This document shows, one piece after another, positions 29,171 through 38,430 of a stretch of 64,000 nucleotides of DNA. The first letter of the stretch is position 1. Each line of letters begins with the position of its first letter. The DNA is taken from assembly GCA_963575745.1 (NCBI GenBank), contig CAUYUJ010019259.1:551589-615588 (forward strand), given 5' to 3'. Source of the DNA: Prorocentrum cordatum (Eukaryota; Sar; Dinophyceae; Prorocentrales; Prorocentraceae). The notes beneath the pieces were generated by a model, which saw only the letters and a program-made list of their open reading frames with translations, ran no database searches and had not been told where the DNA came from. The position numbers and the translations under genes are program-made.

Positions 29171-30110
29171 GTGCCAGCCAGGTCTGACGAGCCCCGCGCT
29201 CTGGATTGGGATGTATCCCAGGCCGAGCCGCTGCCTCAGTTCACGGACGACGATGTGAAGGCGGTGCTCAGCTCGTTTAAGAGCAAGACCGCTCTGGGTT
29301 GGGATTGTTTTCGTCCGAGGCGTGTTGATCGGTTGCCTCGCGTCCTCGTTTCGACTCTGACCCTCCTCCTCCTCTCCTGGGAGAGGAATCCAGAGCTCAC
29401 AGGCGCCTGGCAGACTCTTATAGTTTTCTTGCCCAAGGAGTCAGGAGGAGTAAGGCCAATCGGTCTGCTCCCGTTGTTCGCACCGTGTCGCTGCGAAATG
29501 GGAGTCAACTCTACCAGGCACCTTTTTTCTGGGGAGATTCATCAGAGACCTCGTGTGATAAATCGGCCTGGGTTCACAATGTTCTAGCTAGCGCCGCCCC
29601 TGAGTTTCATTTTTTGTTCGCGCCAGCGCGTTCATAAATCTCAGGAAGTTTTATGAAATGTCGTCTCAAGCCGAGTTGCTGCGTGCGTCTAGGGACACTG
29701 GTGTTCCTGAAAATATGTTGGGGCCGCTTTGCGCACGGTATAGAGGGCCCAGGCGCGCCTCCTACCAGAACTCGACGTCCCACGAGATCTACGCCAATGG
29801 AACGATTGTAGCTGGATGTTCGTGCGCCACTGGGCTAGCGAAGCTCATGGCGGTGACGGTTCTACGGCATGTAGGGGCTAGATGCAGCTCCATCAGAATC
29901 AAAAACTTTGTTGATGATATAAGTTTGCACTCGGTCGGGGGCCCGCAGACGGTCGCTGGGGAGCTCAGTTTCGCTGTCAAGGAGACGGTGGGCCTACTTC
30001 AGGCTCGGGGGCTGCCGCTGTCCTGGGACAAGATGGGATCATTGTGCAATGACGCTGAGACCTTCAGCCTGATCGAGGACGAGGTTGCTGATCTATGGCC
30101 TACTGGAGTT
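29171..30110 (+). pseudogene. ORF2 reverse transcriptase domain (broken)
   Basis: In one frame (to 29508) are SSFKSKTALGWDCFRPR and LPKESGGVRPIGLLPL, the thumb-side and RPI motifs typical of LINE reverse transcriptases. After a gap and frame change come INLRKFYEMSSQAELL, where the catalytic Asp of motif A is replaced by Asn (codon AAT at 29637-29639), then motif B ANGTIVAGCSCATGLAKL and motif C FVDD at 29907-29918. With motif A mutated and the frame lost, the domain is dead. Confidence 0.75.
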
Positions 30111-32021
30111 CCCTTTCCAGGTCGGGGTCAGAGACCTCGGGGGGGGGGCGCTGTCGACGGGCGCTATAGACGCATAGGCGCACAGCTATCTCGCATCAGG
30201 GACGCCATGACTAAAGGAGACAGGCCTCTGGCACTTAAAGGTTTGGGAAGGCAGCGCTCGGCTGTTCATCGTTCGGGGGTCCTCGCAAAGACTCTATGGG
30301 GATGCTCTATCGCTGGGGTACCCAACAGCAGTATCCAGCAGCTCAGGATGCCATTTCCCAACGCGGGCGCTCGGTTCAAGCCTGGAGCCTCAGTGGGCCT
30401 CTATCTCATGTGTGCCGAGAGCGGTTGGCACAATGATCCCCTGGTCATTGCCACGTCCGGTGCCATCCGCACTTATCCCGTCATCATGTCCACGGGGGCG
30501 ATTACTGCGTCCTTGGTGTCGGCTCTGATGGTTGCGACGCTTCCGATCCTGGACGACCCTCGGGCCTGGCTGAAGTGCAAGAACCCCATTGCGGCGCTCA
30601 TGATCAGCCTGCACAGGATCTGCTGGAAGCTGCTGGACCCGTTCACGCTACTGGACGACGAAGGTCGTTCATGGGACCTCAAATTCTATTCTGCCAGTTG
30701 GATAGCGCGCGTAGTCAAGCTGGGGGTAAGACGTCAGATCGACCGTGCTGCGCTCACCACTGTGCAAGGAGCAGGCACCACCAGGACAGGGCCCATCGCC
30801 TGGCAGTCGATCTTGGAGGCGCTGCGCGGCAAGCGCCTCGCGCCCCGCCAGAGGAACTCGCTGCGGGGTGTGATCACGGGAAGCCTTTGGACACAAGTTC
30901 GGATTGCTCGAGCCTTTGCAGGCCACTCCTCGCTCTGCACCAGATGCCAGGCTGCGCCTGGCACCTTGTTCCATCGTTTCCTTGAGTGTGACGCCTTCTT
31001 TGCCCAACGGCAGCTGCTCATGCCGCCCGGAGTTCTGAGGTCGGCGCAGCGCATGAGGTGCGAAACGGAGGACAGACAAGAGCGATTCGCCCGAGGTCTT
31101 CTCCCACACCCAGGGCAGGCCTTCCACGGAGCTGGCCGAACTAGCCATCACGACATGATTGATGTGGATCGCCGAGGCGTGACGGCAGTCAAAGGAGGCT
31201 ACGTTTTCGTCGACGGGAGCGCGAGGTCAGTTCGAGTGCCTGAGCTGCGTTCCGCTGGCTGGGCTGTTGTTGTCTACGACTCGGACAGGCGACGAGTGGC
31301 TCGATGCTATGGAGCTGTTCCTCGTAGCGAAGGGCCCAGTCAGGTGGCTCGAGACGGAGAGGATTACGCTATCATGAAGGCAAGCGAGCTGGTCATGGGT
31401 TCTTTCCAGGTGAAGTCGGATTGCAAGGGTTCGGTCGGCTGTTGTCACAGGATGGCGGCGGCTTGTGGACCAGGCAATCTACGAGCGCACATGTGGAGGA
31501 GGACTGCGATGAATGACGATTTCTGCAAGGCACCAGTGTCCCACGTGAAGGCACACACCAGCATGGAGGATGTCAGGGACGGCGTCATCAGCCTGTTCGA
31601 TCGAGCGGGGAATGCCGAGGTCGACGAGTTGGCCAAAGCAGGAGCTTCCTTCCATGCAGCGGCGGAAGCTCAGGAGAAGCTAGTTCGCGGCGCGATGCGC
31701 CTTCACCAGATGCTTCTGACATGCACCGCCCAGTTCGAGGTCTGGTTCCACGATCAGGGCGACGACTTCAAGGATTACCTCTTCCCTGACCCAGTCAGCA
31801 GCAGGCGGCGGCGAGGGAGCCCCTTCTGCCCTGGCCGTGGCTGGTTCAGAAACATGCCCTGCTGGAGTACCCCGTTGTCGGCCACGACCGCTCTGTCATT
31901 TTCTGTGCCAGTTGCTGCGGGTTTTTTGGCACTGGCAGTATCAACCACAGAGGGATGGATCAAGTGTGCTGTGGCAGGGAAGGAGGCAGCGGAAGGGTTG
32001 CCGAGAACACCAGGCATTTGA
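29604..32021 (+). pseudogene. Longest surviving ORF2 frame (RT palm to RNase H)
   Basis: Open from 29604 to TGA at 32019-32021; the first ATG is at 29658 (787 codons), but this is an internal methionine of the polymerase, not a start. It contains the FVDD box, a long connection with TRCQAAPGTLFHRFLECDAF (a Cys-Cys-His-Cys arrangement), and a full RNase H: VFVDGSA (Asp codon 31212-31214), ARDGEDYAIM, KSDCKGS and GNAEVDELAKAGA, giving all four acidic positions. The last 65 or so codons are out of the original frame. Confidence 0.7.
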
Positions 32022-32110
32022 GCAGGCTCCGACACCCCCAGTCGCTGGACAAAGACATTGCGCTGATGGGGTCTCGGCGACCTTGGGGGCTCGGCACCGT
32101 GCCGGACCTC
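31835..32110 (+). pseudogene. ORF2 C-terminal Cys/His tail, in shifted frame
   Basis: Relative to the RNase H frame, the adjacent frame reads WPWLVQKHALLEYPVVGHDR then SVIFCASCCGFF and DQVCCGREG, and later LSRLRHPQSLDKD. Cys/His-rich tails ending in a basic LRRLR-HP-type motif terminate many such elements. This places a frameshift at about 31800-31825. Confidence 0.55.
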
Positions 32111-32305
32111 GGGCACCTCGCCACGGCGGGCTTCGTGCTGGTGAGCACGGGCCTGCCGCAGGCCCCGTGCTCCCTGCCTGCGTCGCCGTGGGCGGCCGCG
32201 CGGAGGCGTTCAGTCACTGCTCTCCCCTCCCTGGCGGTTGCAAGGTGGTCCTTGCCCTGGTGGTTCCACCGTGCAACTGCTGGGGCGGGGAGGCGTGGTG
32301 CTTGA

Positions 32306-32790
32306 GCGTTTCCCTTTGTCTCCGGATCCCATCGCCCCTCGGCTTCTGCTCGCTCGCTCGCTCCTCCTGCTCCTTCTCCTCCTCCTCCCCCTCCTGCTCC
32401 TCCTCCTCCTCCTCCGCCTCCTCCTCCTCCATGGTCCTGGCCATGGTGAGGCAAGGTCGATGCCCCAACCGTCGTGTGGCCCAGGCGTTGGACAAGGTGT
32501 TCCCTGTCTCCAGGCTGCGCCGAGCCCCGCCAGAGCACCTAGAGACTTCTATTGTCACGAATGTTCGCACGAGTCTTTCGGCTTCAGAGGCGGCCCCCTC
32601 CTATGAGAATCCGAAAGCGGGAGAGCACTCGATATGCTCAATCCAGGGGATAGTTTTCGGGTGCTGTTTGAGGGTTTGTCCTCTCTCGCCACCCCCACCC
32701 CAGTTCGCATCACAGTTTATTTTTTAAGCTGAGATTTGTTTCGTGCGATGCACTCCCCCATGGGTGGCCTTCCATTCCATTCCACTCCAC
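32306..32790. other. Unassigned, with (TCC)n at 32350-32432
   Basis: Holds a TCC microsatellite and about 350 bp of unique sequence including an A+T-rich end near 32710-32740. Could include the retrotransposon 3' UTR; no tail seen. Confidence 0.4.
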
Positions 32791-33015
32791 TCCACTCCTC
32801 CTCCTCCTCCTCCTCCGCCTCCCTCCCTCCGCCTCCTCCTCTCCTCCTCCTCCTCCTCCTCCCTCCTCCCCTCCCTCATCCTCCTCCTCCCTGCTCCTCC
32901 TCTCCTCTCCTCCTCTTCCTCTTCTCCTCTTCTCTCTCCTCCTCCTCCTCCTCCTCCTCCTCCTCCTCCTCCTCCTCCTCCTCCTCCTCCTCCTCCCCCT
33001 CCTCCTCCCCGTCCT
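32791..33015. repeat. (TCC)n tract
   Basis: About 225 bp of TCC/CTCC repeats. Confidence 0.9.
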
Positions 33016-33372
33016 CCGAGGGCCCAAGAGGCGCCCACGGAGGGGCACCAAGCGAAGCCTCGGCATAGCCCCCCCTGCGTAGTGCGCCCACGAGGCGCCC
33101 ACGGGCGGGCGCGGGGCGAATCCCCAGCGTAGCCTTATGTCGGGCCTGTCCCCCTACAGGGGGATGTCGACGAAAAATGCAAAAATACCCCCAACAACAA
33201 TCCCAAAATAGTAAAAAAAAAAAAAAAAAAGTCTGGGGACAATGTTTTGAGTACTTTTTGACCTTTTTGGAACATTTTTGGGGGATTTTTTTATTTTTCG
33301 TCGACAACCCCCTGTAGAGGGACAGGCCCGACATAAGCATAGCCCGCCAGCGCGGGGCGCCCGCGAGGCACT
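33016..33372 (+). repeat. Dispersed repeat I, copy 2, interrupted by a family B element
   Basis: Left part 33016-33134 (GAGGCGCCCACGG, GGCATAGCCCC, GCGCCCACGAGGCGCCCACG) and right part 33345-33372 (GCCAGCGCGGGGCGCCCGCG) are continuous in copy 1 (25750-25930). The break is exactly the family B insertion. Confidence 0.65.
33135..33336. mobile_element. Family B inverted-repeat element, copy 2 (best preserved)
   Basis: 202 bp with ends TTATGTCGGGCCTGTCCCCC and the complement of TTATGTCGGGCCTGTCCCTC. Arms continue through CTACAGGGGG and GTCGACGAAAAAT. The middle is A/T-rich with an 18-A run and GTCTGGGGACA. The flanks GCGTAGCC (33127-33134) and GCATAGCC (33337-33344) are an 8-bp target duplication with one mismatch. 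Confidence 0.85.
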
Positions 33373-33837
33373 CACAAAAATCGTGGAAACGTAGGGCTCG
33401 AGCAAGCCACAGCTCGGGTTGGCCGAGGGTTTTCGACGAGCGCGCCCTGGACTTCGACGGTCCGGTTCTCGCGGGATGGCTGCAGCGAAGGCCCGCGTCG
33501 AGTCTCAGATTGGGCCCCGTCGTTTTTATGATGGCCCCCGTCAGGCCAACCCGAGTCCCCCGTACCCGAGTCTTACGTCTCCCCGATCAAGCGCCCACGG
33601 GCGGGCACCAGCGGAAAACCCGGGATACCCAACCGGTTGCCCAGAACATCAATAACTTCCAGGTACAAGCGCCCTTCGGGGAAGCGTCGGTGCTTGCGGC
33701 GGGCTTCTTTAAAGCTTTGCGAACAGCCGACGACTCCGCTGTCCTCGCACTATCATTCCCATTAGCGTGCACTGAGCGCTTCGACCACGATCGCAGTGGT
33801 GGCGCACCGCGTCGATCCCTCCTGCCATCTGCCTCGT
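33373..33837. other. Unassigned stretch
   Basis: GC-rich unique sequence with a short repeat-I-like fragment near 33592-33615 (GCGCCCACGGGCGGGCACCAG without more). No gene supported. Confidence 0.35.
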
Positions 33838-34175
33838 CTTCGTCTCCTCCTCCTCCTCCTCGCTCCTCCTCCTCGCTCCTCCTCCTCGCTCCTCGCTCCT
33901 CCTCGTTTTCCTCCTCCTCGTTCCGCCTCCTCGCTCCTCGCTCCTCCTCGTCTCTCCTCCTCCCTCCTCGATCCTCCTCCTACTCCTCGCTCCTCGCTCC
34001 TCCTTCTCCTCCTCCTCCTCCTCCTCCTCGTCCTCCTCCTCCTCGTCCTCCTCCTCCTCCTCCTCGCTCATCATCCTTCTACTCACCATCCTCCTCCTCC
34101 ACCTCCTCCTCCTCCTCGCTCCTCCTCCGTCTACTCCTCATGCTCGTCGTCGTCGTCCACCTCCTCCTCCTCCTC
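33838..34175. repeat. (TCC)n/(TCG)n tract
   Basis: About 340 bp of TCC with TCG and TTC interruptions. Confidence 0.85.
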
Positions 34176-34396
34176 CATGCCAGGATGATGTACGCAGCGA
34201 GGTGGCCTCTCCAGGAAGGCGAGCCACGAGCCCCCTGAGCCGGGCTGCCATGGAGCACCGGTGGCACCAGCGAGGCAGCAGAGCAGTCCAGCCCGGCTCT
34301 CCGCAAGCGGCGCCTACGGAGCAGCCCGTGGCGGTTGGCAGCCGACTGGCCTGCCTTGCCCGATGTTTCAACCTATACTTTAGCCTTCACCTTTGT

Positions 34397-34631
34397 GGGC
34401 CCCGGAAACGGCAGGGCCGTTTTTCCACCGTTTCCAGAAAAATGTCCCTGGAAAATTGAAACGGCAAAAAAATGGCGACCCGAAACAGCAAAAAAACGGC
34501 TCCGGGATTGGAACCGGAGCCAGAACCGGTCAAACAACGGCGACAGAACTGGTAAAAAACGACGTCGGAACCAGTAACAAAAACGGCAAAACGGAACCGG
34601 TAAAATAACGGCCCTGTCGTTTCCAGGGCCT
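34397..34631. mobile_element. Family P inverted-repeat element
   Basis: 235 bp. Left end GGGCCCCGGAAACGGCAGGG + CCGTTTTT, right end the complement of GGCCCTGGAAACGACAGGG + CCGTTATTTT. The interior is A-rich with AACGGCAAAA repeats and a GGAACCGGAGCC palindrome. No clear target duplication; one copy only. Confidence 0.6.
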
Positions 34632-34659
34632 CTTTAAGGCCTTCACCACCAGAAAGACT

Positions 34660-34840
34660 TTCGAGCACCAGGAATCAAAAGTACTGACCCTCGAGGGTTT
34701 TCGCATGTCGGGCCCTGGGAGACACTCGTGCGGCACTGTTTCGACACTCTTGCGGCACTTCTCCGGGTGTTCGAAATTATTTTTGGGATGTGGTCCTCGA
34801 GCACGATGGGAGCAACATAATCCCAGGCGCGTTTGCTGAA
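34660..34840 (+). repeat. Dispersed repeat J, copy 1
   Basis: TTCGAGCACCA, CTCGAGGGTTTTCGCATGTC, GGGCCCTGGGAGACA, CACTGTTTCGACACTCTTG, CACTTCTCCGGGTGTTCGA and GGGATGTGGTCCT recur in order at 53035-53215. CGAGCACC near the start and GGGTGTTCG near the end are inverted. Confidence 0.75.
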
Positions 34841-34877
34841 GGGCTTCCTTTGTAGGGGGTTGTCTGTCATGATTCGG

Positions 34878-34968
34878 GAGCACCCGCAGAGGGGCAGTGA
34901 GAGGGGGAAGGCCTTTCCAGAAGGTTGCGGGGCTTCTGTGAAGCCGCCCTCAAGCCTTCTGCGAAGCC
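34878..34968 (+). repeat. Dispersed repeat D, copy 1
   Basis: GGGGGAAGGCCTTTCCAGAAGG and GCGGGGCTTCTGTGAAG relate to 39711-39815, 56190-56335 and 63420-63540, all built on CCTTCTCAGAAGG palindromes. It directly abuts a family B copy, as D also does at 56190. Confidence 0.55.
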
Positions 34969-35096
34969 TCAAGTCGGGCATGTCCTTCTGCAGGAGGAAT
35001 ATCCAACAACTGTAGAAAAATACTCGGATGGCATATGTTTGACTATTTTCAATCTGCCTCCCAGAGCCCGCCTGTGGAGGGACATGTCCGACCTAA
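34969..35096. mobile_element. Family B inverted-repeat element, copy 3
   Basis: Left end TCAAGTCGGGCATGTCCTTC then TGCAGGAGGA; right end the complement of TTAGGTCGGACATGTCCCTC then CACAGGCGGG. 128 bp, internally deleted relative to copy 2. Flanks do not match. Confidence 0.7.
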
Positions 35097-35261
35097 GAGA
35101 GGGCCCTCTGCGTCTCCAGAGAAGGCTCAGGAAGCTTCCCGGAAGGCCGCGGGTCCTCCAGGAGCCCTCTGAGTCGGCCCGTCGCCCCCCCTCCTGCCTT
35201 CTCCCCTGGACACGCCGCCGAATGACGAGGCCGTGTCTTCTTCCCCCCCCCCCCCGTGTCC

Positions 35262-35515
35262 CGGAGCTCGGTCTTCGAAGCTCGATCCTCGAACCTCGAG
35301 GTCAAAGCTCGAGCCTCGAAGCTCGATGCTCGGTCCTCGAAGCTCGGTCCTCGGAGCTCGAACCTCGGAGCTCGATCCTCGAAGCTCGAAGTTCGAAGCT
35401 CGAAGCTCGATCCTCGGAGCTGGATCCTCGAAGCGGGATCCTCGAGGCTGGATGCTCGAGGCTGGATCCTCGACGCTCGACCCTCGACGCTCGATCCTCG
35501 AAGGAAGCCCCCTGC
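35262..35515. repeat. Short tandem repeat GAAGCTCGATCCTCG
   Basis: About 18 degenerate 12-16 bp units of CTCGAAGCTCGATCCTCGGAG type. Confidence 0.8.
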
Positions 35516-35529
35516 ACTGCAGCGCTCCC

Positions 35530-35690
35530 CCCCCCCCGCCGCCCACCCCCCTCGCAGCGCCCGCCGCAGGAGCTGGCGGTCGAGGAGGCGGGGCGTCGCA
35601 GCGCCAGCGAGGTCCAGGCCAGCCTCCGCCCCGGCCCCCTCGGCGATGCTCCGCGCCGCCTCGTCCCCAAAGCCCCTCGCGCGGACCTCC
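35530..35690 (-). CDS. Possible exon, minus strand
   Basis: Minus-strand frame GFGDEAARSIAEGAGAEAGL then DLAGAATPRLLDRQLLRRAL, immediately 3' of a (GGA)n tract on that strand. Composition is more protein-like than its surroundings, but no domain, splice site or start can be fixed. Confidence 0.2.
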
Positions 35691-35795
35691 TCCTCCTCCT
35701 CCTCCTCCTCCTGCTCCTCCTCCTGCTCCTCCTCCTCCTCCTCCTCCTCCTCCTCCTCTCCTCCTCCTCCTCCTCCTCCCCCTCCCCCTCTGCCG
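35690..35795. repeat. (TCC)n tract
   Basis: About 105 bp of TCC/TGC repeats. Confidence 0.9.
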
Positions 35796-36029
35796 GGAGT
35801 CGTGCGTCGGGAGTCGTGCGTCTCCCCAGAGGTGGCGAACATGTTCGGGCCAGCTGGCATGGCCATTCCTCCGCGGGCCACTTCGACGCCCCGGCATGCG
35901 GCTGCTGCCACCGTCGCCATCGCCACAGCACCAGAACGTGGGAGATTCGTTGCCCGGACAAGCGTTGGCCCCACGTACGACGCGGGGCCTCAGCCCCCAA
36001 AGCCCCTCGCGCGGGGGAAGTCGAGCGAG

Positions 36030-36162
36030 AAACGTCCACAAACAGAAACTTGTGGCGCGTGCCAGAGCGGAGGTGCCGCGGGGGGAGGCCCAGCGTGGAT
36101 CCGCGAAATCCGCGCGGGGCGCCAACAATTTCTGTTTACGACGTTTTTTTCTCATCTGGGAG
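36030..36162. mobile_element. Family A inverted-repeat element, copy 3 (diverged, shortened)
   Basis: Left arm GAGAAACGTCCACAAACAGA, right arm the complement of GAGAAAAAAACGTCGTAAAC then AGAAATTG. GATCCGCGAAATCCGCGCGG marks it as family A, but most of the palindromic core is missing. Confidence 0.55.
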
Positions 36163-36833
36163 ACACGACGGGAGACTTTTGGCCATTTTCGGCCTTCTGG
36201 GGCCCTGACCGGGCCTCGGGGCGGCCTCGGGACCGTCAGAGTACGCAGCAGGATGAAACGCCGGTCCCGGGGAAGGGGTCGAGGCTTCTGGGGGCCGGCG
36301 CTGTGAAAACCACGCCGTCGGGGGTCTGGGTCCGAGTTTCGTTTCGTCCGCTGCATTTCGTCCGCTTCGATTCGTCCGCGTCGGTTCGTCCGCTTCGATC
36401 CGCCCGCCTCGGGTCCACCTTGCGCGCCCCCTTCGCGCCTCGATTCCGTGCCCTCTTCGACTCCGGGTCCTCCTCGCGCCCACTTGCCTTCCCGCCCCCC
36501 CCCCCCCCCGCACAGAGGGAGGCAGCGGGGGAGGAGGAGGGAGGGGAGGGAGCGGACACTGCCCGCCTCTGCTTTTCTCCTCCCTCCCGGAATAGCCTCC
36601 CGCACTTCCGCAGCCACGTTGGCGCAAGATGGTCTCGTACGCACTGGGTGATTACAATGAGGAGACCTCTGCTCCGAGGCAGGCAAGGCTGTTCTTCCTG
36701 TAAACGATAATCATCCTTCTCCCGACAGCTGGCCCGCCCGCCCCAGCTTTTCGGTTGCCTCCTGCGCCCACGGGAGCGCAGGACACCACCAGGTCACGGG
36801 AAAGCGCGCCACGGCTCTGCGGGAGCAGTCAGT
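36163..36833. other. Unassigned, with TTCGTCCGC short repeats
   Basis: 36335-36420 is a degenerate tandem of TTCGTCCGCTTCGATTCG type. The remainder is GC-rich with no recognisable gene. Confidence 0.4.
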
Positions 36834-37162
36834 GTGCAACTAATTAGTTTCGCCCAGGTTGCAGGAAAGTTTGCATGGGCAGCAGCAGTGGTGGAGCATT
36901 GCGCACGCCAAGAGGCGTGCACATTGTGGGCCGACGAAAGGAGTGGCATCTGCAGGGGATGTGCAATCAACGACGCCATCGATCCGCAGGTCTGGAACGA
37001 TCACTTACCCAATTGGGGGGGCGAGCCGCTGCAGGGCCCGTGCGCTGGAGGCAGAGGTCAAGGATGTGCCAGCCGAGAGCAGGCGGGTTGGAGCACCCCC
37101 AGGTGATGCCATGCAGGTCGACGACTCGCCCCACACCAGACAAGAGGAGTTTAGTCGGGGCG

Positions 37163-37365
37163 AACGAAATGGGTACGGAAATAATGGGTACAATGCCCAA
37201 CAGCGGTCCTTGTTCATTTTGAACAGGACTCGCTGTCGGTGTCGCCGCGGCCTGTGTACATTTGAGACAGAAGGCTGCCTGCCCAACAGCGGCCGCTGTT
37301 GGTATGTGACAAGATCTGTTGATGGGCATTGTACCCATTCTTTCCGTACCCATTGCGGGCGTCCA
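37163..37365. mobile_element. Family F inverted-repeat element, copy 1
   Basis: Left arm AATGGGTACGGAAATAATGG + GTACAATGCCCAACAG; right arm the complement of AATGGGTACGGAAAGAATGG + GTACAATGCCCATCAACAG. It contains the palindrome AACAGCGGCCGCTGTT. Also at 58650-58855 and 63905-64000 (cut by the window end), with half a copy at 59212-59292. Confidence 0.75.
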
Positions 37366-37613
37366 AATTGAGGGGGTCGAGGAGCACGTGGCGGCTGTTC
37401 TCCGAGCACAGTGGTGGATCTGAGGCGAAGGCGTCATGCACCGACGCCCTACGCCCTTGCAGACGATGCGGGGTCGGCCTGCGACGGCGGAGAGGTGAGC
37501 GCATGCACCCCAGAAGCGGGTCACGGCGCGCAGGGGGCGGCTCGCGGAGGCGGGGACAAGCTCGGTCAAGGCAAAAAGCGATGTGGCGGATGAGGAAGAC
37601 AGGAAATGGTGTT

Positions 37614-37822
37614 GATGGGCCTGCCTTCCACCACCACCACAACCAGCACCACAAGTTGGAGGGAGGAAGGAGGTGGAGGACGAGGAGGAGGAGGAGGAGG
37701 AGGACCAAGAGGAGGACGAGGAGGAGCAGGAGGAGGAGGAGGAGGAGGAGGAGGAGGAGGAGGAGGAGGACCCCCTCCCCCTCCAACTTGTGGTGGTGGT
37801 GGTGGTGGAAAGCAGGCCCATC
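37614..37822. mobile_element. Foldback Q with a (GGA)n core
   Basis: 209 bp. Ends GATGGGCCTGCCTTCCACCA and the complement of GATGGGCCTGCTTTCCACCA; both arms run through CACCACAAGTTGGAGGG. Between them lies about 115 bp of GGA repeat. The perfect 11-bp ends suggest a mobile unit whose middle is a microsatellite; no target duplication is clear. Confidence 0.6.
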
Positions 37823-38430
37823 CGGTGCCGCCCAGTGCACAGGTGAAGGAGCTCGCACCCAGTTGGCGCCGCAGGCGCCCGAGACGCCTGCGTTGCTTGA
37901 CAAGGGGCGCCAACGCGCAGGGCGAAGTGGAGGCGTTGGGCACCATGCTGCAGCAGCAGGGGCCGGGCGAGCAGTCCTGCATTCTGACGCAGGCGCTGGC
38001 GACCAGCATGGGCCAGCGGTTCGCGGCGGCGACGAAGGAGACGTAGGGTGGGCAACTACCGAACGGCGGCGAGGAAGCTTGCGGCGGTGCATGAGGCGGC
38101 CAAAGCTAGCGAGTGCAGCCAACCAGGCGGTCGATCCCGCCAGCAGTGACACAGTCTTCACCTGGGCCATGGAGGAGGATCTGCGAGCGTCCCTGGAGGC
38201 ACTCCATCCAGGAGACCTTGCGGTGCATGTGCCAGAAGACATTGAGGGCCGTCGTGCGTCTGCAGCCCGTTTCGCTGCAAATCCTTTGGTCAACGATGCC
38301 CGACAGCGTCTTGCAGTCGTGCAGAATCCCTGCAGAGGTGCCGCGCAAGGCTATACCGTTACCTGGGGCCACCCGCGAGGTGGGCTGGCGCTTCCCAGGG
38401 GCGAGGGCAGGTGGGGGGGGTAGCGGGCGA

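Larger units (their letters stand above)
27265..32305 (+). pseudogene. Non-LTR retrotransposon ORF2 (endonuclease, reverse transcriptase, RNase H), decayed
   Basis: A polyprotein-type ORF2 can be followed across about 5 kb but only by changing frame several times. Order: N-terminal region 27265-27710; apurinic-type endonuclease 27710-28440; linker 28440-29160; reverse transcriptase about 29171-30110; connection 30110-31190; RNase H about 31196-31645; Cys/His tail about 31835-32110. Breaks seen: stop at 27838, frame change before 28044, in-frame TAG at 28302, frame change near 28925, stop at 29150, loss of frame after 29509, stop at 29601, and a frame change near 31800-31825. The element cannot make an active protein. 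Its 3' end and any tail are not recognisable; a (TCC)n tract follows at 32350. Confidence 0.8.
36834..38430 (+). pseudogene. Wrecked coiled-coil ORF, possibly another retrotransposon ORF1, with two nested insertions
   Basis: Protein-like pieces in different frames: EHCARQEACTLWADERSGIC then RGC (36890-36965, Cys pattern like an ORF1 zinc finger), a linker with GAPPGDAMQVDDSP (about 37090-37130), QGEVEALGTMLQQQGPGEQS then CILTQALATSMGQRFAAATKE (about 37918-38043), NYRTAARKLAAVHEAAKASE (about 38055-38115), and WAMEEDLRASLEALHPGDLA then VHVPEDIEG (38164-38250). A family F element (about 37163-37365) and foldback Q (37614-37822) split it. Assignment to ORF1 is inference from the order zinc cluster, acidic linker, coil. 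Confidence 0.3.

Noticed and set aside
31837-32727. 296-codon plus ORF after the RNase H
   Set aside because: It is a third frame across the retrotransposon tail and a TCC tract; the Cys/His tail lies in another frame.
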